Assembly (NCBI GenBank): GCA_030848925.1
Contig: JANFFA010000002.1
Coordinates: 496,001 to 560,000 of the forward strand
Direction of reading: 5' to 3'
From: Rhodalgimonas zhirmunskyi
Lineage (GTDB): Bacteria; Pseudomonadota; Alphaproteobacteria; Rhodobacterales; Rhodobacteraceae
Length of the DNA stretch: 64,000 bases
Part shown: piece by piece, positions 36,488 through 44,329 of the stretch
How positions within the stretch are numbered: position 1 is the stretch's first letter
Layout of the letters: the number at the start of each line of letters is the position of its first letter
Made by a program: the position numbers and the translations under genes
The notes under the pieces: model-generated
The model's input: only the letters and a program-made list of their open reading frames with translations
What the model was told of the DNA's origin: nothing
Databases searched by the model: none

Positions 36488-38151
36488 TACTTCGACGCCG
36501 ACACTTTTTCAGGTTTGGCCAGCCATTCCCGCCCGCGCAACATCGCCTTCCAATAGACCGGCGGCAGGATCTGTTCCTTCAGGATCCACGCAAGGCGGGT
36601 CGGCTTGGTGCCATCGACAAGCCACTTCGGGAAGGTCGGCATCACCACGCCGCCATAGCCGAATTCCGCCAGCACGATCTTGCCCCGCTCCACCGTCAGC
36701 GGGCAGGAGCCATAGCCGTTATAGATCGCCGTAGGCGAGCGGCCCGCGATATCATCGACGATGTTCTCGGCCACCACCGGTGCTTGCGCCCGTGCCGCGG
36801 CGGCGGTTTTCGAATTGGGCGTGTTGGCCACATCGCCCAGCGCCCAGATATTCTCGTACTCCTTGTGGCGCAGGCTGGCCTGATCCACATCGACCCATCC
36901 GGCGGCGTCCACGATCGGCGATACCTTGATGAAATCCGGCGGGCATTGCGGCGGGGCCACGTGCAGCATGTCGAACTCGCGCTCGGTCCGGTTACCCTCA
37001 CCGTCTTCGAACCACGCCTTTTTCGCCGCGCCATCCACGGCGACAAGGTTCTGGCCAAAGTTCACATCCACATTATAGCCCTGCATCGCCTGTTCCAGCG
37101 CCGGGACATATTCCTTTACCCCGAACAGCACGCCACCCGCATTCATGAAACTGACGTCGATGTTGGGCAACAGCCCCTCGCGCTTCCAATGATCGGCGCT
37201 GAGGTAGAGCGCCTTTTGCGGCGCGCCGGGGCATTTGATCGGCATCGGCGGCTGGGTAAAGATCGCCTTGCCCTCTTTTAGGGACTTCACCATTTCCCAC
37301 GTGTAAGGCGCAAGGTCATAGCGGTAATTCGACGTCACACCATTCCGGCCCAGCGTTTCGCGCAGGCCCTCGACCTTGTCCCAATCCAGCTTCAGACCGG
37401 CACAGACGACAAGCCGGTCGTATTTCACCACCCGACAGCCATCAAGGATCACGGCGTTGTCCTTGGGCTCGAACGCGGCAACGGCGGACTTGATCCAAGT
37501 GACACCCTTCGGGATCAGGCTGCCCATTTCCTTGGCCGTGGTTTGCGGCTCGAAGATACCGCCGCCCACCATCGTCCAACCGGGCTGGTAATAATGCACA
37601 TCCGCCGGATCAAGGATCGCGATATTCAGATCCGCCTTGCGCGATTTCAGGCTGGCCGCCACGGCAATCCCCGCCGATCCCGCACCTACGATCACCACAT
37701 CGAATTTCGCATCGCCCGTGTCGGTGGGCGTCTTGCCACCGTTGACGATCCGGCGTGCGACACCGGCCATGTCATAACCCGCCTTCGATGTCGCTTCGAG
37801 GATCTCGGGAAGGTCCTTCTGCCCGGCAACCGCCAGCGACCACAGTGTTGTCGACCGCGTTCCGGTGCGGCAATAGGCAAACACCGGGCCGGGCAATTCC
37901 ATCAATGCGGTGCGAAAGGCGGCGGTGTCTTCGTCACCCACCATGCCACCACTGATCGGGATGAACCGGGTTTCAAGCCCCTCGGCCTTGGCCGCGCTTT
38001 CGATCTCTTGCCATGTCGGCTGATCCGCGGCCTCGCCATCGGGGCGGTTGCAGATGATCGAGCGGTAACCGGCCGCGTGGATCGCCTTCAGGTCTGACGG
38101 GGCGATCTGCGGCGATACGGCGATCTCGTCCGAGATTTTGCGGATTTCCAT
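36487..38151 (-). CDS. Fused sulfurtransferase/phosphatase-like domain and sulfide:quinone oxidoreductase
   Basis: A 554-residue fusion. Residues 1-about 110 are a DUF442/TIGR01244 domain (Blh-like N-part) with YCRTGTRST: Cys94 starts a CRTGTR loop like that of rhodaneses. Residues about 148-554 are a type II sulfide:quinone oxidoreductase with FAD motif VVIVGAGSAGIAVAASL, DPADVHYYQPGWT, cysteines in PIKCPGAPQKA and APPQCPPDF, and the second FAD block NIWALGDVANTPNSKTAAA. It oxidises sulfide to sulfane sulfur, passing electrons to quinone; the fused domain may take over the sulfur. It heads the operon with SulP and the DgoK-like gene. A candidate ArsR-type operator lies just upstream. Confidence 0.9.
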   Translation of the reverse strand: MEIRKISDEIAVSPQIAPSDLKAIHAAGYRSIICNRPDGEAADQPTWQEIESAAKAEGLETRFIPISGGMVGDEDTAAFRTALMELPGPVFAYCRTGTRSTTLWSLAVAGQKDLPEILEATSKAGYDMAGVARRIVNGGKTPTDTGDAKFDVVIVGAGSAGIAVAASLKSRKADLNIAILDPADVHYYQPGWTMVGGGIFEPQTTAKEMGSLIPKGVTWIKSAVAAFEPKDNAVILDGCRVVKYDRLVVCAGLKLDWDKVEGLRETLGRNGVTSNYRYDLAPYTWEMVKSLKEGKAIFTQPPMPIKCPGAPQKALYLSADHWKREGLLPNIDVSFMNAGGVLFGVKEYVPALEQAMQGYNVDVNFGQNLVAVDGAAKKAWFEDGEGNRTEREFDMLHVAPPQCPPDFIKVSPIVDAAGWVDVDQASLRHKEYENIWALGDVANTPNSKTAAAARAQAPVVAENIVDDIAGRSPTAIYNGYGSCPLTVERGKIVLAEFGYGGVVMPTFPKWLVDGTKPTRLAWILKEQILPPVYWKAMLRGREWLAKPEKVSASK

Positions 38152-38190
38152 GGTGCTCTCCCTGGTCGCGCGTGTGGGCTCTTGCCGCGC

Positions 38191-38214
38191 TTATATTCAA
38201 ACACAAGCATATAA
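38191..38214. promoter_or_regulatory. Candidate sulfide-responsive (SqrR/BigR-type) operator
   Basis: Upstream of the SQR fusion start (38151) an AT-rich inverted repeat TTATAT (38191-38196) / ATATAA (38209-38214) contains ATTC-N8-GCAT (38195-38210), one base off the ATTC-N8-GAAT pattern I recall for SqrR of Rhodobacter. It stands in otherwise GC-rich DNA, 40 bases before the start. No ArsR-family gene is next to it. Confidence 0.45.
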
Positions 38215-38273
38215 TGCAACGCGTTTGAGCGCCCGGGGTTCCCGCGCGCAAAACCCGGCAAGCGTGAAGGGCA

Positions 38274-39197
38274 TTATCCCTGCGGCGTCATGTTCTTTCT
38301 TGCCCGGCCCCGTTCCAGCCCAAGCCGATGCTCACGCAGGATGATGATCACCCCCGCCAAAATCACAATCCCCGCACCCAACAGGGTTTGTGGCGTCGGC
38401 ACCTCGGTAAACACCAGATACCCGATCGCCAGCGCAAAGATCATCGAAGAATAGTCAAACGGCGCTACCACGCTGGCATCGGCAAACCGATAGGCCGAGG
38501 TCAGGCAAATCTGCCCCAGCCCGCCGATGAACCCGGCAAGGATCAACAGCGTTGCCTCATACGCGCCGGGCATCACCCAGCCGAACGGCAGCGTGAACAG
38601 CGAAAAGATCGTCGAGCTGAGCGAAAAGAAAAACACGATTGCCGCCGTCTGTTCCGTCTGCACCAGCTTGCGCACATAAACCTGTGCCAGCGCCGCACAG
38701 CCCGCCCCGGCAAGCGCCACCAGCGCGCCCAGTGCCTGCACGCTTTCCATGTTCGGCCCGGTAAACGTCGTCAGGCGCGGCGACAGCACGATCATCACCC
38801 CGACAAGGCCCAGCCCCACGGCACCAAGGCGGAAAATCCCGACCTGCTCGTTCAAAAACATCGCGGCAAAGATCACCACAAGGATCGGCGCGGCATAGCC
38901 GATGGCCGTCACCTCGGGCAGGGGCAACATGCCAAGCGAGGTAAACATCAGCCCCATCGCCGCCGTGCCGACGAACCCGCGCCAGAAATGCCCAAGCGGC
39001 GAGGCCACTTTTAGCCCGGTCTTCAGGTCTCCGCGCAGGGCAAGCCAGCCAAGGATGATCGGGATGGCAAAGAACGAGCGAAAGAACACCGCCTCGCCCG
39101 GCGGCACATGGCCCGAGGTCGCCTTGATCAGTGATGACATGATCACAAAGCAGAAAACCGATATCGTCTTGAGGATGATCCCTCTGAGCGGGTTCAT
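38274..39197 (-). CDS. DMT superfamily transporter (EamA family)
   Basis: A 307-residue inner-membrane protein with ten predicted helices and two EamA repeats (FVIMSSLIKATSG..., AVFFRSFFAIPIILGWLALR in the first; ALVALAGAGCAALAQVYVRK opening the second). Such proteins export small metabolites, often amino acids or nucleosides; substrate unknown. It is divergent from matB with about 118 bases between starts and is not part of the SQR operon, since it lies upstream of the operator with its own reading direction into that region. Confidence 0.88.
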   Translation of the reverse strand: MNPLRGIILKTISVFCFVIMSSLIKATSGHVPPGEAVFFRSFFAIPIILGWLALRGDLKTGLKVASPLGHFWRGFVGTAAMGLMFTSLGMLPLPEVTAIGYAAPILVVIFAAMFLNEQVGIFRLGAVGLGLVGVMIVLSPRLTTFTGPNMESVQALGALVALAGAGCAALAQVYVRKLVQTEQTAAIVFFFSLSSTIFSLFTLPFGWVMPGAYEATLLILAGFIGGLGQICLTSAYRFADASVVAPFDYSSMIFALAIGYLVFTEVPTPQTLLGAGIVILAGVIIILREHRLGLERGRARKNMTPQG

Positions 39198-39315
39198 GGC
39201 CCTCTCCCCCTGTTGCGCGCGCGCTCAAGGTGCGCGGGCAATGCGGCAAGGTCAATCACCGCTTGAAAATACCTGCCATGCGCGGGAAACATCGACGCCA
39301 ACGGAGGACAGCCCA

Positions 39316-40854
39316 ATGTATGATCAAAATTACCTCGCCCATCGCCTTGCCACCCACTTGGACGCACAGCGCGACAAGGTGTTCGCGACACGCCCGATGT
39401 CTGGCCTTGCCTCTGGCCCCATCGCTGGTGGCCCTGATGCGGGGGATATCACCTACGGCGCGCTGTTCGACATGGCCGAAAGCCTCGCCGCGCGGTTGAT
39501 CGCCTCGGGCCTCAAGCCCGGTGATCGCGTCGCGGTGCAGGTCGACAAAAGCATCGAGGCCGTCGCGCTTTATATCGGCACGGTCATGGCGGGGGGCGTT
39601 TTCCTGCCGCTGAATACTGCCTACACCGCCTCGGAAGTTGCTTATTTCCTTGGCGACGCGACGCCCTGCATCGTGGTCTGTGATCCCATGCGCGAAGGTG
39701 AGATCGCCCCGCTTGCGGGCGATGCGATGGTCTTCACGCTTGACGGTATGGGGGCCGGCACGCTGACACAGGATTTGCCCGCACCCGGGTTCGATCCGAT
39801 TGCGCGCGGCGCCGATGATCTGGCGGCGATCCTCTATACCTCGGGCACCACCGGGCGCTCGAAGGGGGCGATGCTCAGCCACGCGAACCTTGCCTCCAAC
39901 TCCGAAACGCTGCGCGATTACTGGCGCTTCACCGCCGATGATGTGCTGATCCACGCGCTGCCGATCTTTCACACCCACGGCCTGTTCGTGGCCACCAACG
40001 TCGCGCTTCTGTCGGGGGCCAGCACTGTTTTCCTGCCGCGGTTCGATGCCTCTGCCATTCTGGATGCGATGCCGCAGGCCACCTCGCTCATGGGGGTGCC
40101 GACCTTCTATACCCGCCTGCTCGAAGATCCGCGCCTGAACCTTGAAACAGTCTCTAACATGCGGCTTTTCATCTCCGGTTCCGCCCCGCTCCTCGTCGAC
40201 ACGCACGAGAAATGGGAAGAGCGCACCGGCCACCGCATCCTCGAACGCTACGGCATGACCGAAACCAACATGAACACCTCCAACCCCTACGAGGGCGAGC
40301 GCCGCGCCGGCACCGTCGGCTTCCCCCTGCCGGGGGTAGAATTGCGCGTCATGGCCGATGGCGCCGAGGTGCCGCAGGGCGAGGTCGGCACAATCGAGGT
40401 GCGCGGCCCGAACGTCTTCCAAGGCTATTGGCAGATGCCCGAGAAAACCGCCGAAGAGCTGCGCGCCGATGGCTGGTTCATCACCGGCGATCTCGGCACG
40501 ATTGATGCCGATGGCTATGTCTCCATCGTCGGGCGCGGCAAGGACCTGATCATTTCGGGCGGATTCAACATCTATCCGAAAGAGGTTGAAAGCGTGATCG
40601 ACGACATTCCCGGCGTGAAGGAATCCGCCGTGATCGGCGTTCCGCACCCCGATTTCGGCGAAGCGGTCGTCGCCGTGGTGGTGCCGGACGCCACCGGAAT
40701 CCTGCCCGAAGACATCCTCGAAGTGACCCGTGAAAAGCTGGCCAACTTTAAACAACCCAAGCGGATCGAATTCGTTCCCGAGCTTCCTCGCAATACCATG
40801 GGCAAGGTACAAAAGAACGTGATGAGAGACACTTACAAGGCAAGTTTCGGCTAA
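39316..40854 (+). CDS. matB: Malonyl-CoA synthetase (MatB-type acyl-CoA ligase)
   Basis: A 512-residue adenylate-forming enzyme that activates malonate (or methylmalonate) to its CoA thioester. Motifs: AMP-binding loop LYTSGTTGRSKGAMLSH, ERYGMTETNMNTSNPYEGER (the MatB-type A5 block), GWFITGDLGTIDADGYVSIV, GRGKDLIISGGFNIYPKEVE and the C-terminal NTMGKVQKN with the catalytic Lys. Start at 39316 follows ACGGAGGA; the open frame runs further upstream through the DMT promoter but that part is non-coding in character. Single gene. Confidence 0.9.
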   Translation: MYDQNYLAHRLATHLDAQRDKVFATRPMSGLASGPIAGGPDAGDITYGALFDMAESLAARLIASGLKPGDRVAVQVDKSIEAVALYIGTVMAGGVFLPLNTAYTASEVAYFLGDATPCIVVCDPMREGEIAPLAGDAMVFTLDGMGAGTLTQDLPAPGFDPIARGADDLAAILYTSGTTGRSKGAMLSHANLASNSETLRDYWRFTADDVLIHALPIFHTHGLFVATNVALLSGASTVFLPRFDASAILDAMPQATSLMGVPTFYTRLLEDPRLNLETVSNMRLFISGSAPLLVDTHEKWEERTGHRILERYGMTETNMNTSNPYEGERRAGTVGFPLPGVELRVMADGAEVPQGEVGTIEVRGPNVFQGYWQMPEKTAEELRADGWFITGDLGTIDADGYVSIVGRGKDLIISGGFNIYPKEVESVIDDIPGVKESAVIGVPHPDFGEAVVAVVVPDATGILPEDILEVTREKLANFKQPKRIEFVPELPRNTMGKVQKNVMRDTYKASFG

Positions 40855-40938
40855 TTTTTGCCGCCTCTCCCGGCGTCATGCGCTGTTTTTGGCTTAACGG
40901 TTTCGCGCCCCCTTCAACGAGGCGGGGCGCGTTCATAG

Positions 40939-40985
40939 CTCCTGTTTGATCGCAACAGAACCGGATTTCCGGCGCAATACAGGAG
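40939..40985 (+). promoter_or_regulatory. 5' leader hairpin covering the Shine-Dalgarno of the outer membrane gene
   Basis: CTCCTGT (40939-40945) is the exact complement of ACAGGAG (40979-40985), the ribosome site of the gene starting at 40996. Between them a second stem CCGGA/TCCGG (40961-40972) can form. Folding would hide the ribosome site. Confidence 0.6.
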
Positions 40986-40995
40986 TATATCGATC

Positions 40996-41574
40996 ATGAA
41001 ACTCAAAGCCCTCGCGCTTGCCTCGGTGGCAGCATCCGCAATCGCCCTTCCCGCCTTCGCAGGCTCGCCCGTTCCGGCGGACCCCGATCCCGTCGTTCCG
41101 GCCCCCGTCGTTCCGGTTGCCGTGTCGGGTGACTGGACGGGTGCCTATGGCGGTCTGAGCCTCGGTTACGCCGACGTCTCGACCACTGGCGCCTCGGACA
41201 CCAACGCCATCTATGGCCTGTCGATGGGCTATGACTACGACATGGGCAACTGGGTGCTTGGTGGCGGTCTTGACTATGACTGGACCGATATCAACCTTGG
41301 TGCCGCCAACGTCGACAACGTCGCCCGCCTCAAGCTGCGCGCTGGTTATGACATGGGCAATGGCCTTCTCTACGGCACCGGCGGTGTGGCCAAGGCGTAT
41401 AGCTCGATCGGCGATGACAATGGCTGGTTCGCCGGCGTGGGCTACGAGCATATGCTGACCCAGAACGTCAGCCTCGGCGGTGAGGTTCTCTATCATCAGT
41501 TCGACAACTTCGCCGGAACCGGCAACGACATCGACGCGACCACCATCGCGCTCAAGACCAACTTCCGGTTCTGA
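40996..41574 (+). CDS. Outer membrane beta-barrel protein
   Basis: A 192-residue protein with signal peptide MKLKALALASVAASAIALPA cleaved after AFA, a short Pro/Val linker (VPADPDPVVPAPVVPVAV) and then an eight-strand-like barrel: alternating strands such as GDWTGAYGGLSLGYADV, MGNWVLGGGLDYDWTDI, RLKLRAGYDMGNGLLYGTGG and the terminal strand TIALKTNFRF ending in Phe, the signal for barrel assembly. It resembles OmpA/OmpW-like small barrels of the Omp25/31 kind. Single gene, probably abundant given its strong ribosome site; leader structure suggests post-transcriptional control. Confidence 0.85.
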   Translation: MKLKALALASVAASAIALPAFAGSPVPADPDPVVPAPVVPVAVSGDWTGAYGGLSLGYADVSTTGASDTNAIYGLSMGYDYDMGNWVLGGGLDYDWTDINLGAANVDNVARLKLRAGYDMGNGLLYGTGGVAKAYSSIGDDNGWFAGVGYEHMLTQNVSLGGEVLYHQFDNFAGTGNDIDATTIALKTNFRF

Positions 41575-41632
41575 TCGTCCCCTCGGGCGGCGGGTGTCCC
41601 CCAAGACCTACATCAGTCCCGCCGCTCCACAG

Positions 41633-41661
41633 CTGGCGCCGGTTCATCAGTCCGGCGCCAG
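41633..41661. terminator. 10-bp perfect hairpin at the petR 3' end
   Basis: CTGGCGCCGG (41633-41642) and CCGGCGCCAG (41652-41661) with a nine-base loop that contains the petR stop codon. It lies between the convergent barrel gene and petR. It lacks a T run; it may limit read-through or protect mRNA ends. Confidence 0.5.
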
Positions 41662-42348
41662 CATGTATCCCGCACCGCGCACCGTCTGAAGGTAGCGCGG
41701 CTGTTTTGGATCACCCTCGATCTTGCGCCTCAGCCGCGTGATCTGCACGTCGACCGCGCGCTCCTGCGCCTGTCCGCCATCGCGGCCAAGCTCTTCGACC
41801 AAAGTGCCCCGGCCAACCGCCTCGCCCGGCGTCGCGGCAAAGATCCGCATCAACTGTGCCTCGGTCGCGGTCAGCCGGATCAACTCGTTTCCCTGCCAAA
41901 GCTCGCCCCGCTCGATATCATAGCGGAACCCGCCGAGGTGAAGCACCTTGGGCCGGGTTTCTTCCTGTGGGGCCTCGGGCATCCGCCGCAGGATCGCGTT
42001 GATCCGCAGCAACAGTTCCTTCGGCTCGAACGGTTTGGACAGGTAGTCATCCGCCCCCGCTTCAAGCCCTGCGATGCGGTCCTCGGTCTCGCCCTTCGCG
42101 GTCAGCAACAGGATCGGCGTGTTCGACCGTTCGCGCAGCGCGCGCGTCAAACTGATCCCGGTTTCGCCGGGCATCATCACGTCCATCACGATCAAGTCGA
42201 AATCCAGCCCCGCAAGAATACGGCGCGCGTGCGCCGCGTCTCGCGCACCAGTCACGAGAAACCCGCTTTTCATCAGGAATTTCATCAACAGCAGTCGGAT
42301 CCGCTCGTCGTCATCAACGATCAGAAGATGCGGGTCGAAATCACTCAT
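41647..42348 (-). CDS. petR: Response regulator PetR
   Basis: A 233-residue OmpR-family regulator: LLIVDDDERIRLLL, phospho-Asp56 in LIVMDVMMPGETG, LLTAKGE and YLSKPFEPKELLLRI in the receiver; winged helix with LTATEAQLMRIFA, QERAVDVQITRLRRKIE and LQTVRGAGYML. Together with the MarR-type PetP just upstream (four-base overlap) it matches the petP-petR pair of Rhodobacter capsulatus, where both are needed for cytochrome bc1 gene expression. There petABC follows; here the pair ends at the convergent barrel gene. No cognate kinase is adjacent. Confidence 0.88.
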   Translation of the reverse strand: MSDFDPHLLIVDDDERIRLLLMKFLMKSGFLVTGARDAAHARRILAGLDFDLIVMDVMMPGETGISLTRALRERSNTPILLLTAKGETEDRIAGLEAGADDYLSKPFEPKELLLRINAILRRMPEAPQEETRPKVLHLGGFRYDIERGELWQGNELIRLTATEAQLMRIFAATPGEAVGRGTLVEELGRDGGQAQERAVDVQITRLRRKIEGDPKQPRYLQTVRGAGYMLAPD

Positions 42349-42842
42349 ACGCCTCCCTCTCGCAGCGCATGGTAGCGCCGCCGCATGTCCGGGTCCATCA
42401 TCGCCTCCAACACGGTGCGGAACCCTGCAACCGCCTCTGGCCCGGCCTGACGATAGGCCGATCGCATCCGTGCCCTCTGTGCATCGGAAAGCCGCCGTTC
42501 CAGCGCTTGCCCCTCCTCGGTCAGGGACAGGTGCCGCTGGCGGCGATCCTCTTTCCCGACCTTGCTGACCACAAGACCGTCTTCCACCAGCGTGCGCAAC
42601 ACACGGTTCAGCGATTGCTTTGTAACACCAAGGATATCAAGCAGGTTGTTCACCGTCGTCCCCGGGGCCCGCGCGATAAAGTGAAGCGCACGGTGATGCG
42701 CCCGCCCATAGGCCAATCCGACAAGGATACGATCGGGATCGGCGGTAAACCCACGATAGGCGAAATACATCGCCTCGATCCCCTGTCGAAGTTGCTCGTC
42801 TGTCAGAAAGAGCAGGCTCTCGCTGGTTCCGGACTCCGACAT
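42345..42842 (-). CDS. petP: MarR-family regulator PetP
   Basis: A 165-residue winged-helix repressor/activator. AHHRALHFIARAPGTTVNNL, DILGVTKQSLNRVLRTLVED and VSKVGKEDRRQRHLSLTEEG are the MarR DNA-binding helices and wing. The start at 42842 is fixed by a strong AGGAGG site; an in-frame Met 14 codons upstream lacks one. Translationally coupled to petR. Divergent from ilvE across about 170 bases. Confidence 0.88.
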   Translation of the reverse strand: MSESGTSESLLFLTDEQLRQGIEAMYFAYRGFTADPDRILVGLAYGRAHHRALHFIARAPGTTVNNLLDILGVTKQSLNRVLRTLVEDGLVVSKVGKEDRRQRHLSLTEEGQALERRLSDAQRARMRSAYRQAGPEAVAGFRTVLEAMMDPDMRRRYHALREGGV

Positions 42843-43013
42843 GGTCACCTCCTGGTTTTCACAAAACGCCGCGTTTCGCATCACAATAAGTCAGCTTTAT
42901 TGACATTCCAAGAAGCAACTGGTAGCGAATCGCATCTCAAACGCAATTATATGTCCGAAGCGGATATATCAGGGCAATAAATGCAAAACCGCACCCCCGA
43001 AGGAGTTGGAAAA
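42843..43013. promoter_or_regulatory. Divergent promoter region of petP and ilvE
   Basis: AT-richer than the flanks, with TTTATTGACATTCC near 42896-42910 as a possible -35-like TTGACA element for ilvE and AAGGAG before the ilvE ATG. No operator could be assigned. Confidence 0.35.
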
Positions 43014-43880
43014 ATGACGGGTTATGATGATCGCGATGGCAAGATCTGGATGGATGGCAAACTGGTCGACTGGCGTTCGGCCAATGTGCATGTCCTGTCC
43101 CACGCGCTGCATTACGCCTCGTCGGTATTCGAGGGCGAGCGGCTCTATAACGGCAAGATTTTCCTTGGCCGCAAACATTCCGAACGGCTTTTGAACTCGG
43201 GCAAACTGCTGGATATGGAAATCCCCTACACGGCGGATGAAATCGACGCGGCCAAACAGGCGGTGATCGATGCCAACGGGCTGACCAACGCCTATGTGCG
43301 CGCGGTCGCTTTCCGTGGCGCGGGGCCGGATATGGGCGTGTCGTCGTCGCAAAACCCGGTGCGCATGGCCGTCGCCGCGTGGGAATGGGGCGACTACTAC
43401 GGCGATGCCAAGATGAAGGGTGCCAAGCTCGACGTTGCCAAGTGGAAGCGCCCCTCGCCGGAAACGATCCCCACCGCCGCCAAGGCCGCCGGTCTCTACA
43501 TGATCTGCACCATGTCCAAGCACGCGGCCGAGGCCAAGGGCTGCTCGGACGCGGTGTTCCTCGATTATCGCGGCTACGTGGCCGAGGCGACCGGTGCCAA
43601 CATCTTCTTCGTGAAGGATGGCGAGGTGCACACGCCGCTGCCCGACGCGATCCTGAACGGCCTGACCCGTCAGACCGTCATCGGCATGTTGAAAGAGCGC
43701 GGCATCAAGGTGCACGAGCGTCACATCGAGCCCGGCGAACTCGACAGCATGCAGCAATGCTGGCTCACCGGCTCTGCCGCCGAGGTTACGCCGGTTGGAC
43801 AGATCGGCGATTGGACCTTCGAAGTCGGCGACCTGACACGCGAAATTTCGACAAGTTACGAGAAACTTGTTCGCGAATAA
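43014..43880 (+). CDS. ilvE: Branched-chain amino acid aminotransferase
   Basis: A 288-residue class IV PLP aminotransferase for the last step of Leu, Ile and Val synthesis or their breakdown. The PLP Lys lies in PTAAKAAGLYM; other blocks are HALHYASSVFEGERLYNGKI, GYVAEATGANIFFVKDG and LTGSAAEVTPVGQIGD. ATG at 43014 follows AAGGAGTTGG; an in-frame ATG 11 codons earlier lies before that site. Single gene, followed by the hairpin at 43924. Confidence 0.93.
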   Translation: MTGYDDRDGKIWMDGKLVDWRSANVHVLSHALHYASSVFEGERLYNGKIFLGRKHSERLLNSGKLLDMEIPYTADEIDAAKQAVIDANGLTNAYVRAVAFRGAGPDMGVSSSQNPVRMAVAAWEWGDYYGDAKMKGAKLDVAKWKRPSPETIPTAAKAAGLYMICTMSKHAAEAKGCSDAVFLDYRGYVAEATGANIFFVKDGEVHTPLPDAILNGLTRQTVIGMLKERGIKVHERHIEPGELDSMQQCWLTGSAAEVTPVGQIGDWTFEVGDLTREISTSYEKLVRE

Positions 43881-43923
43881 TCCTGCTGCGGTCCTCGGAT
43901 CGACACGGATTGGTTAGGCTTTC

Positions 43924-43964
43924 GGGGTATCCTTTCGGGCAAGACAAGGCCCAGAGGATACCCC
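43924..43964 (+). promoter_or_regulatory. Hairpin ending exactly at a start codon (ribosome-site sequestering)
   Basis: GGGGTATCCT (43924-43933) and AGGATACCCC (43955-43964) are perfect complements; inside them GGGC (43937-43940) pairs with GCCC (43949-43952). The 3' arm holds the only purine-rich ribosome site (AGAGGA) and its last base touches the ATG at 43965. It could also be part of the ilvE transcript end, but there is no T run. Confidence 0.6.
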
Positions 43965-44192
43965 ATGCACTGTATCGGCGATGAATGCATCGAACGGTTA
44001 GAGACCCGCCCGGTTGTGCGCCGGGCGCCTTCCCGTCTTTTGCGTTCGGTCGTGATGGGGGCGGTTTGCGCGGGCCTCGGCGCGGGGATCATGGGGCAGT
44101 ATCGCGCCGGTGATCGCTACGCGGAAACCGCCGGTTTCGCGCCACCCATTGTGATGACTTCTGGCCTCGGCTCGGCGCGCACCCTCGATTAA
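43965..44192 (+). CDS. Small single-pass membrane protein, hypothetical (75 aa)
   Basis: MHCIGDECIERLETRPVVRR is a polar N-terminus with two Cys, followed by a basic patch (RRAPSRLLRS), one hydrophobic segment VVMGAVCAGLGAGIMGQY and a polar tail with AETAGFAPPIVMTSG. The positive-inside rule puts the N-terminus in the cytosol. No family recognised. A ribosome site is present but buried in the hairpin directly upstream. Reality moderately supported by the membrane segment and the leader structure. Confidence 0.5.
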   Translation: MHCIGDECIERLETRPVVRRAPSRLLRSVVMGAVCAGLGAGIMGQYRAGDRYAETAGFAPPIVMTSGLGSARTLD

Positions 44193-44329
44193 CGCGATAT
44201 TCAGAATGGCCGATCCAGCGCACTTTGAGTTAAGAAGTTCAAATGCGCCCGCCCCGCACCCGCTGCCATACGCAAAGCAGACGGATTGCAGGCGCGGTGC
44301 AGACGCGTGTATTGCCGAGTCGGCGGGCG

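Noticed and set aside
39256..40812. 518-codon minus-strand frame opposite matB
   Set aside because: Shadow of the acyl-CoA synthetase gene.
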